This document shows positions 16,745-23,534 of a stretch of DNA of 64,000 bases, piece after piece. Location: assembly GCF_050433385.1 (NCBI RefSeq), contig NZ_JBNPXI010000005.1:62001-126000 (forward strand). Direction: 5' to 3'. Every line of letters starts with the position of its first letter. Position 1 is the stretch's first letter. The translations under genes were made by a program, and so were the position numbers. The notes under the pieces were generated by a model that worked only from the letters and a program-made list of their open reading frames with translations, was not told the DNA's origin and did not search any database. The DNA comes from Brassicibacter mesophilus. Its GTDB lineage: Bacteria; Bacillota; Clostridia; Tissierellales; Proteiniboraceae.

Positions 16745-16924
16745 TGAGTTCATGCAAAAACGTATAGGAAAACGTTTTTCTTATTTGGCGCACAGTCTTT
16801 AGAATGGCTTAAAATAGAGAAATAGGCATATAAAAAATGACTATAAACATTATTTGGAATAAAGATTATATTTAGAAAAGTTCATTATTTGAAATATTAT
16901 TTTTGAAATATTGCAAAAATTACA

Positions 16925-16953
16925 TTGACACTGATAGATTAACGTGATATATT
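16925..16953 (+). promoter_or_regulatory. Promoter of the T-box/liv operon
   Basis: TTGACA (16925-16930), 17 bp, TATATT (16948-16953), about 50 bases before the T-box stem I. Confidence 0.8.
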
Positions 16954-17004
16954 ATTCAATATTATAAGTAAAGTTGCAGCGTCGTTATATAGTTAATACT
17001 TAAA

Positions 17005-17294
17005 AACAATGATGAAGAGTGAACTATCTAGAGATCTAATACAGAGAGCTGGAACGGCTGAGAACCAGCATTGATTTGATAGGGAGCAATCACTTCGGAG
17101 TTGTATGACTGAAATCAAGTAAGTCATATCGCTAGACCCCGTTAAAAGGTCAAGGTTTGTAATAGGAGTTTAGTTGAATCCTACAGCTAAAGTCTATGAA
17201 ACCTAATGAGTTAATTATCGTGAGATAGTTATAAAGTAGAGTGGTATCGCATTAAAAAGCCTCTACGTGTATTTGTATACATGTAGAGGTTTTT
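17005..17294 (+). promoter_or_regulatory. T-box riboswitch, apparent isoleucine specifier (ATC)
   Basis: The leader has the T-box layout: stem I from about 17005 (AATGATGAAGAG, AGAGAG, GAACCAGC), an apparent specifier codon ATC at 17089-17091 followed by a purine and CTTCGGAG, the conserved AGAGTGGTATCGC at 17238-17250 (TGG pairs with the tRNA end) and a terminator whose arms 17260-17272 and 17277-17289 pair over 13 bp before five T. Uncharged tRNA-Ile would stabilise the antiterminator and switch on the branched-chain amino acid importer. The codon reading is from alignment by eye. Confidence 0.9.
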
Positions 17295-17411
17295 CAATAC
17301 AATTTTTCAGAAAAGGGGGTTTTACGTGTGGTTCAAGATGAGGATGGTATTATATTAAAATGACTAAATATTCAAAAAATTAGCAATTAATAATTAATAG
17401 GGGTGGTTAAT

Positions 17412-18587
17412 ATGAATAAAAAAATATCAGTATTAGTTTCATCGATGCTTGCATTAAGCTTATTTGCAGGATGCTCTTCTGGCACAGTTAATAGTAAATC
17501 AAGTAGCTCAGACATAATCAAGGTAGGACTAAACTATGAACTTTCAGGTGGAGTAGCAACTTATGGGCAAGGATTGACCGATGGAATTGAATTAGCTATT
17601 GAAGAGATAAACAAAAATGGTGGTGTACTTGGAAAGCAGATAGAAACTGTTAAAGTTGATAATAAGTCAGAAGATACAGAATCGGCTAGTGTTTCTACAA
17701 GGCTAGCTACTAGAGATAAGGTTGTAGCTTTATTAGGACCTGCTACATCTGGAAATACAAAGGCTGCGTCTCCTGCGGCAATGCAAAATAAAATTCCTTT
17801 GATTTCAGCTTCAGCTACTGCAGATGATATAACAGTTGATAGTAACGGAAATGTAAGGGAATATGTTTTTAAGACTTGTTTTAGTGATTCTTTTCAAGGG
17901 ATCATGATGGCAGAATTTGCTTTCGGTGATTTAGGATTAAAAAATGCAGCGGTTCTAAGTGATACTACCAGTGACTATGCTCAGGGGCTTTCAAAGAATT
18001 TTCAAGAGACATATACAAAATTAGGTGGGAAAGTTCTAACTGAAGAGGCGTATCAAGCAAAAGATACAGATTTTAAAGCTGTTCTAACAAAAATTAAAGG
18101 TTTAAATCCGGAGGTATTGTTTGTCCCAGGATATTATGAAGAGGTTGGGTTAATTGTAAGACAGGCAAGAGAATTAGGCTTAAACGTACCTATTCTTGGT
18201 GCTGATGGATATGAATCTCCAAAACTTACTGAAATAGCAGGTAATGATGCTTTGAATGATGTTTATTACTCAAGTCATTATTCTCCAATGGATAGCGCAA
18301 CAGAGGTAGTTAAGTTCAAAGAAAGCTTCAATGCAAAATATGGCAAAGAGCCAGATGCATTTAATGCTTTAGGATATGACTTAGCTTATTTCGTAGCAGA
18401 TGCGCTAGAGAGAGCTGGAGAAGCTAATTCAGAAAAACTAAAAGATGCACTTGCTGAAACTAAGAATTTTGTTGGGGTTACAGGAAATTTATCTATAGAT
18501 GAAAATCACAATCCAGTAAAATCTGTAACAATTATAGAAATGAAAGATGGGGCGCCAACTTTCTTAAAGAAATTAGATCCCAAATAA
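17412..18587 (+). CDS. livJ: Branched-chain amino acid ABC transporter, substrate-binding lipoprotein
   Basis: A 391-residue secreted lipoprotein. The signal peptide ends in the lipobox LFAGC and is followed by a Ser-rich linker. The mature part is a Peripla_BP_6/LivJ fold (IKVGLNYELSGGVATYGQGL, AIEEINKNGGVLG, ALLGPATSGNT, LGYDLAYFVADAL). It captures Leu/Ile/Val outside the cell and hands them to LivHM. The ATG at 17412 is preferred over the GTG at 17403, which lies in the AGGGGTGG ribosome binding site. First gene of the T-box-controlled operon; a large hairpin separates it from livH. Confidence 0.94.
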   Translation: MNKKISVLVSSMLALSLFAGCSSGTVNSKSSSSDIIKVGLNYELSGGVATYGQGLTDGIELAIEEINKNGGVLGKQIETVKVDNKSEDTESASVSTRLATRDKVVALLGPATSGNTKAASPAAMQNKIPLISASATADDITVDSNGNVREYVFKTCFSDSFQGIMMAEFAFGDLGLKNAAVLSDTTSDYAQGLSKNFQETYTKLGGKVLTEEAYQAKDTDFKAVLTKIKGLNPEVLFVPGYYEEVGLIVRQARELGLNVPILGADGYESPKLTEIAGNDALNDVYYSSHYSPMDSATEVVKFKESFNAKYGKEPDAFNALGYDLAYFVADALERAGEANSEKLKDALAETKNFVGVTGNLSIDENHNPVKSVTIIEMKDGAPTFLKKLDPK

Positions 18588-18619
18588 TAGCGTAGAGAAT
18601 TGAAGAAAATATTAGACCA

Positions 18620-18668
18620 TTCGTTACACTCAGGGTAAAAAACAGATGATATCCTGAGTGTTAGCGAA
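18620..18668 (+). repeat. Large mRNA hairpin between livJ and livH
   Basis: TTCGTTACACTCAGG (18620-18634) pairs with CCTGAGTGTTAGCGAA (18653-18668) with a single bulge. No T-run follows, so it is more like an RNA stabiliser or processing stem than a terminator. Such stems often raise the level of the binding-protein message over the downstream membrane genes. Confidence 0.7.
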
Positions 18669-18694
18669 GAATCTTAGATAGAAAGGAAGTAACA

Positions 18695-19582
18695 ATGATG
18701 GAACAGCTATTTCAACAATTAATAAATGGAGTATCACTTGGAGGTATATATGCATTAATAGCATTGGGTTATACGATGGTATATGGAATTATAAACTTAA
18801 TTAATTTTGCACACGGTGATATTTATATGATAGGAGCATATGTCGGGTTTGCATTAACTACCTTTCTACATCTAGGATTTTTACCCTCTTTACTTATAGC
18901 AATGATAGTATGTAGTATACTTGGTATGATTATTGAGAAGGTAGCGTACAAGCCTATACGAAATTCATCAAGAATAGCAGCTCTTATTACTGCTATAAGT
19001 GTATCGTTGTTTTTACAATATACTATGATGTATTTTGTAAGTCCACAAACAAGGACATTTCCTGAAGTGTTAGCGAGCAAGAGACTAACGTTCTTCAATG
19101 GAAGTGTCATTTTGGATTTAAAGAATGTATATATCGTTGCAGTTACTATTGTATTAATGGTCGCATTGCAATATATAGTTCGTAGAACTAAAATAGGCAA
19201 GGCAATGAGAGCAGTATCACTTGACAAGGAAGCTGCAGAGCTTATGGGAATCAATGTTAATAATGTCATATCATTTACCTTTGCTATGGGTTCAGCGTTA
19301 GCGGGAGCAGCTGGGGTTCTTGTGGGAGTCTATTATAATACTATAAACCCTCTTATGGGCGCAACACCTGGATTAAAAGCTTTTGTTGCGGCCGTACTAG
19401 GTGGTATAGGTGTAATTCCTGGAGCAGTGTTCGGAGGGTTTTTTCTCGGCTTGACTGAAACGATAGTTAGTGCTTACGGAGGCTCCATATTTAAAGATGC
19501 AGTTGCCTTTGCAATATTGATTTTAGTTCTTTTATTAAAACCTAATGGATTGCTAGGTAAAATTACAAAGGAAAAAGTATAG
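18695..19582 (+). CDS. livH: Branched-chain amino acid ABC transporter permease
   Basis: A 295-residue permease with about eight membrane helices. The N-terminal GVSLGGIYALIALGYTMVYG and INFAHGDIYMIGAY and the cytoplasmic EAA-like loop KAMRAVSLDKEAAELMGINV are LivH hallmarks. It pairs with LivM to form the membrane channel. GGAAG precedes tandem ATGs at 18695 and 18698; the first is used here. It is separated from livJ by a stable hairpin and is 14 bases from livM. Confidence 0.95.
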   Translation: MMEQLFQQLINGVSLGGIYALIALGYTMVYGIINLINFAHGDIYMIGAYVGFALTTFLHLGFLPSLLIAMIVCSILGMIIEKVAYKPIRNSSRIAALITAISVSLFLQYTMMYFVSPQTRTFPEVLASKRLTFFNGSVILDLKNVYIVAVTIVLMVALQYIVRRTKIGKAMRAVSLDKEAAELMGINVNNVISFTFAMGSALAGAAGVLVGVYYNTINPLMGATPGLKAFVAAVLGGIGVIPGAVFGGFFLGLTETIVSAYGGSIFKDAVAFAILILVLLLKPNGLLGKITKEKV

Positions 19583-19596
19583 GAGGATAGAAGAAT

Positions 19597-20547
19597 ATGA
19601 AGAGATTTACTAAAGGTAATATAATAAGTTTTAGCGCAATAATTTTGTCTTATGTTTTAGTTCAACTACTGATAAACATAGGAATAATTGACTCCTATAT
19701 ACAATTGAACATCATTCTTATTGGGATTAATATTATATTAGCAGTAGGATTAAATCTGATTACAGGCTTCACGGGACAGTTTTCATTAGGACATGCAGCC
19801 TTTATGTCGATTGGTGCGTATACCTCAGCAATCCTTACAGCTAAGCTTGGTCAGCCTTTCATTGTTGCAATAGCGGTTGCAGGAGTTATAGCAGCACTTG
19901 CAGGAGTTCTTATTGGAATTCCAACTCTTAGATTAAAAGGAGATTATCTTGCTATAGCAACACTTGGATTTGGCGAAATCATTAGGATTATAGCATTAAA
20001 TATAGATTATATAGGTGGAGCGATAGGTTTTAACGATATTCCTCAATATACAAACTGGACTTGGGTTTTTGTTATGACAGTAGTTACAGTTGTAATAATA
20101 AGACACTTCATTAGTTCTTATCATGGGAGAGCCTGTATAGCTATTAAGGAAGATGAGATAGCAGCAGAAGCCATGGGGATAAATACAACTTATTATAAGG
20201 TATTAGCATTTGCTATTGGTGCGTTTTTTGCTGGGACAGCAGGAGCACTTTATGCAAACTATTTTTATTTTATAAAACCTGACTCTTTTGGTTTTATGAA
20301 ATCAATAGATATACTTGTTATTGTTGTTTTTGGAGGTATGGGAAGTATTGCAGGATCAATTGTTGGAGCGATTGCCTTATCTATAATCTCATTATTTCTT
20401 CAAAATATACCAGAGCTTAGAATGGTTATTTATGCTCTTATTCTTTTTGGGATAATGGTTTATAAACCAACAGGACTAATGGGAAATCAGGAGTTCAAAT
20501 TATTCAAAAAGGAGGCCAAACACAATGCCAGTGCTCAAGGTAAGTAA
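19597..20547 (+). CDS. livM: Branched-chain amino acid ABC transporter permease
   Basis: A 316-residue permease with the LivM motifs INIILAVGLNLITGFTGQFS, LGHAAFMSIGAYTSA, GIPTLRLKGDYLAIATLGFG and the EAA loop ACIAIKEDEIAAEAMGIN. Partner of LivH. Its last 23 bases overlap the start of livG, so livG translation is coupled. ATG behind AGGAGGA. Confidence 0.95.
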   Translation: MKRFTKGNIISFSAIILSYVLVQLLINIGIIDSYIQLNIILIGINIILAVGLNLITGFTGQFSLGHAAFMSIGAYTSAILTAKLGQPFIVAIAVAGVIAALAGVLIGIPTLRLKGDYLAIATLGFGEIIRIIALNIDYIGGAIGFNDIPQYTNWTWVFVMTVVTVVIIRHFISSYHGRACIAIKEDEIAAEAMGINTTYYKVLAFAIGAFFAGTAGALYANYFYFIKPDSFGFMKSIDILVIVVFGGMGSIAGSIVGAIALSIISLFLQNIPELRMVIYALILFGIMVYKPTGLMGNQEFKLFKKEAKHNASAQGK

Positions 20548-21307
20548 TCTATCAAAGTTCTTTGGTGGTATTAAAGCAGTTACAGATGTAAGTTTAGATG
20601 TAGAAAAGGGAGAAATCATTGGCTTGATTGGTCCAAATGGAGCAGGAAAAACCACTTTTTTCAATTTACTAACAGGAATATATACTCCTACCTCAGGAGA
20701 AATTGAATACGAAATAAATAAAAAGGTTACTTCTAAGGATTTAAAGCCTTATAAAATAACACATTATGGTATTGCTAGAACTTTTCAAAATATAAGACTT
20801 TTTCAAAACATGTCAGTGATTGACAATGTGCTTATTGGATTTCACAATGGTCTAAAGTATGGAGTCATATCAGCTTTTTTTAGATTACCTTCCTATTTTA
20901 AAAGTGAGAATAATACTTATGAGGAAGCAATAAAGCTCCTTGAAAAGTTTAATTTATTAGATAAAAAGGATGAGCTTGCAAAAAATCTTTCATATGGAGA
21001 TCAGAGAAGACTTGAAATTGCTAGAGCTTTAGCTGCAAAGCCTAAGCTACTTCTTCTGGATGAACCTGCTGCAGGAATGAACCCTAAAGAGACAAAAGAG
21101 TTAAAGGACCTTATTATATGGATTAGAGAGGCTTTTGACCTTACTGTTATTGTTATCGAACACGATATGTCCTTAGTTATGGAAATTTGTGAGAGAATAT
21201 TCGTATTTGATTATGGAATTTTAATTGCTAGTGGAATACCAGAGGAGATACAAAAAGATGAAAGGGTAATAATGGCTTATCTAGGTGGGGAGGATGGAGA
21301 ATGCTAG
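20525..21307 (+). CDS. livG: Branched-chain amino acid ABC transporter ATPase
   Basis: A 260-residue ATPase: Walker A GPNGAGKTT, Q-loop GIARTFQNIRLFQNM (a LivG signature), signature LSYGDQRRLEIARA, Walker B LLLLDEPAAGMNP, H-switch VIVIEHDMSLVM, ending in the LivG-type C-terminal tail GIPEEIQKDERVIMAYLG. It works with LivF as the nucleotide-binding pair. The start overlaps livM and the end overlaps livF by 7 bases. Confidence 0.95.
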   Translation: MPVLKVSNLSKFFGGIKAVTDVSLDVEKGEIIGLIGPNGAGKTTFFNLLTGIYTPTSGEIEYEINKKVTSKDLKPYKITHYGIARTFQNIRLFQNMSVIDNVLIGFHNGLKYGVISAFFRLPSYFKSENNTYEEAIKLLEKFNLLDKKDELAKNLSYGDQRRLEIARALAAKPKLLLLDEPAAGMNPKETKELKDLIIWIREAFDLTVIVIEHDMSLVMEICERIFVFDYGILIASGIPEEIQKDERVIMAYLGGEDGEC

Positions 21308-22005
21308 AGCTTACAAATATAGATGTATTTTATGGAGTTATTCACGCTTTAAAGAATATAAGTCTTAAGCTAGAGGATGGAGAAGTAGTTACTCTCATAG
21401 GAGCAAATGGAGCGGGCAAAAGCACTACTTTAAAAGCTATATCTGGTATACAGAAGATAAAAAGCGGAGAAATAAAGTTGGATGGAAAATTAATTAATTC
21501 CTTAAATGCACCAGATATTGTTAAATTGGGTATATCTCATGTTCCTGAAGGAAGAAGGATTTTCTCTAAAATGAGTGTTATGGAAAATCTTGAAATGGGA
21601 GCCTACACAAGAACTGATAAAGTAGAAGTCAAAAAAGACTATGAAAAAGTTTTTTCCTTGTTTCCGAGACTTCAAGAGAGAAAAGAACAAATAGCTGGTA
21701 CATTATCTGGAGGAGAGCAGCAAATGCTTGCCATAGGTCGTGCTCTCATGTCAAGACCGAAGATTCTTTTATTAGATGAGCCTTCAATGGGGCTTGCGCC
21801 AATTATAGTGAAGGAGATATTCTCCATTATAAGAGATATAAATAAAGCAGGTACAACTGTATTGCTTGTAGAGCAGAATGCCTATATGGCACTTAATGCT
21901 GCAGATAGGGCTTATATTATTAGGAACGGAGAAATCGAAATGCAGGGTAATGCAAAAGAACTGTTACAGGATGAAAAGGTGAAGAAAGCTTATCTAGAAG
22001 GATAG
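21301..22005 (+). CDS. livF: Branched-chain amino acid ABC transporter ATPase
   Basis: A 234-residue ATPase: Walker A GANGAGKST, GISHVPEGRRIFSKMSVMEN (the typical LivF Q-loop region), signature LSGGEQQMLAIGRAL, Walker B ILLLDEPSMGLAP, H-loop position VLLVEQNAYMAL (Gln for His, usual for LivF). Final gene of the operon, ending at a strong terminator. Confidence 0.95.
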   Translation: MLELTNIDVFYGVIHALKNISLKLEDGEVVTLIGANGAGKSTTLKAISGIQKIKSGEIKLDGKLINSLNAPDIVKLGISHVPEGRRIFSKMSVMENLEMGAYTRTDKVEVKKDYEKVFSLFPRLQERKEQIAGTLSGGEQQMLAIGRALMSRPKILLLDEPSMGLAPIIVKEIFSIIRDINKAGTTVLLVEQNAYMALNAADRAYIIRNGEIEMQGNAKELLQDEKVKKAYLEG

Positions 22006-22007
22006 GT

Positions 22008-22215
22008 TTTAAACCGGGATGAAGAAAACATCCCGGTTTATTTGTGCTTTACTAGCTTTAATAAATGCTTCTTGAACAGCATCTTTTGTCATTTCTCTAT
22101 TTTCTCTAATGGCTATTGTAGTACGGAGTACCTTGTCTATATGCTCATCATATAATTGATTAAAGCTCTATCTATAATATTCTTTAAAATATCTTAGCTA
22201 ATTATCTTTTTTCAC
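22008..22215 (-). pseudogene. Decayed ECF sigma factor gene, N-terminal fragment
   Basis: Reading the minus strand from a GTG at 22213-22215 gives a sigma-70 region-2 type sequence. It is broken by two in-frame TAG codons (one at 22168-22170), then clean through LYDEHIDKVLRTTIAI, RENREMTKDAVQEAFIKAS up to a stop near 22008. The pattern Y-x-x-[HY]-x-x-K-V-x-R ... DAVQEAF-x-KA is that of ECF sigma factors. Region 4 is missing. Upstream on the minus strand (about 22250-22290) is AACTTTTTAACTG...TCTAGG, which resembles an ECF-type autoregulated promoter. Clearly dead; 48-residue core is still readable. Confidence 0.7.
22011..22043 (+). terminator. Intrinsic terminator of the liv operon
   Basis: AAACCGGGATG (22011-22021) pairs with CATCCCGGTTT (22029-22039) around a 7-nt loop, then ATTTG. 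On the other strand it overlaps the tail of a decayed sigma-factor gene. Confidence 0.85.
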
Positions 22216-22785
22216 TTCATTTCTAACTTTTCTTTTATTACCCCTTTACTTATACATACCTAGAAAACAGTTAAAAAGTTTTTTGTAAAAAGGTTTTTTA
22301 TAGTTAGAAAAAAGCATATATTTCCACCTTCTTATTATCCCTAAGTTATAGCTGTTTTTATCATTCCATCTTAAATAGATAAAAAAAGCATTATCAATAT
22401 ACTTTTGTGAAATGTAAAGTGTTTAAAAGATAAAACTATATCTTTTCATAGAATTTATTATTGAATCTTCTTAAATAGATTTATATACATGTCAAGCTTG
22501 TTTGATGTTAGGTATGGCTACAATGAAACCTAGTCGTTTTTAAGAATCGCTTAGGAAATATTTTATCTATGAGGATATTTTAGTGATACAATCAAAAAAA
22601 ATGGGGTATCAAACCATAAGTGTGAATATAAGGAATAAATGAACTACAAGGATAAACTACCAGTATTATCCATGTACAAACATATAAAATATTTATGGAG
22701 AAAACAATATTTATTCTGAAAAAGGCAAAAAACAGTACACTAAATAGCAAAAAATTATGTACATTTTAGCAACAAAGGGAGTGAT
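22216..22785. other. Gene-free AT-rich interval
   Basis: No open frame with a plausible ribosome binding site in either direction. Apart from the presumed promoter of the decayed sigma gene, I see no recognisable element. The stretch looks like eroded coding sequence. Confidence 0.5.
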
Positions 22786-22908
22786 GTGACTAAACTTGAT
22801 CTTATATAATATGATAGACATTATTTTAGGAATTCACTTAAAAAGGATGATAAAGAGCTAAAAATCAATATCTTTTATAAAATAATGTCAATTTCTATTC
22901 CTATGTAA
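22786..22908 (+). pseudogene. Possible decayed small ORF
   Basis: AAAGGGAGTGAT precedes a GTG at 22786. The frame reads MTKLDLI, then a TAA, then YDRHYFRNSLKKDDKELKIN and a hydrophobic tail to a TAA at 22906. A good ribosome binding site and protein-like composition after a single stop suggest a recently broken gene. The family is unknown, so this is weak. Confidence 0.25.
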
Positions 22909-22956
22909 TGGTATTTGCTTAAAACGAAATACTTTAATAAATAAGAAGGTGGAAAA

Positions 22957-23289
22957 GTGGAAAATAAACGTAAGTTCATAAAAAATTTGATGAGGAAAAA
23001 AGATGAGCAGTTTAGTAATCTGATGAAGTATTGCTTAAATGGAAAGCGTGAAAATTTTAAAAATATAGAAAAATTTCTTTGCATGTTAAGGGAAACTAGC
23101 TCTATGTTTGGCTATAAAGAACTTGTAGAGATGAGTAGAGAACTGTATCTATGTTTAATATTGTATGGAGATAGTGCAAAGAAAGATAAAGATTTATTAT
23201 TAAAAATATTGAGTTTATACAGTGGCATTTATGCAGAAATTAAGGAATTAAACAAAGATATAGCATATGCAGATGCTATTGCAAAATAG
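22957..23289 (+). CDS. Small helical protein, Hpt-like without the phosphorylatable His
   Basis: A 110-residue, almost entirely helical protein, starting at GTG behind AAGGTGG. Residues ~40-66 (CMLRETSSMFGYKELVEMSR) line up with the Hpt phosphotransfer motif (H-x-L-[KR]-G-x-[SA]-x-x-x-G-x-x-x-L), but Cys stands at the His position. If it is an Hpt-fold protein, it could not carry phosphate by the normal route. The alignment is by eye and short. No partner kinase is adjacent; the next gene is the AraC-GH39 fusion. Confidence 0.55.
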   Translation: MENKRKFIKNLMRKKDEQFSNLMKYCLNGKRENFKNIEKFLCMLRETSSMFGYKELVEMSRELYLCLILYGDSAKKDKDLLLKILSLYSGIYAEIKELNKDIAYADAIAK

Positions 23290-23534
23290 AACTATAGGAA
23301 TGACGAGCAAAACAATATTGAATATCTAGATAAAATATATATTATATATGATGAAATTATATTATTAAATTTGCTTGAAGAAATCTTTATCAAAAGGGGA
23401 TATTAGCTAATAAAGATAGCTATAAAAACTGAAATCAAATATAGAAATAGGCTTTGAAATTATACTTCCAGTTCATTGAAGAAATATTTGAGAGCTTAAA
23501 AAAGGATAACTGTACAAGGGGGATAGTGAATTTA

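Larger units (their letters stand above)
16647..17411 (+). other. Intergenic region: terminator, nested inverted repeat, T-box leader
   Basis: No gene. Contents in order: terminator-like hairpin of the MerR gene (AGCCTTGCT 16667-16675 with AGTAAGGCT 16683-16691); a nested inverted repeat 16698-16744; a 7-bp hairpin AAAAACG/CGTTTTT at 16756-16779; then the liv promoter and T-box. Confidence 0.7.

Noticed and set aside
22171..22956. Possible complete gene in the interval between livF and the Hpt-like gene
   Set aside because: Frames are short and broken by stops; only sigma-like and one unknown fragment could be read.
23454..23534. TTG start for the AraC-GH39 gene
   Set aside because: No ribosome binding site, and the extra 27 residues add no domain; the call stays uncertain between 23526 and 23535.
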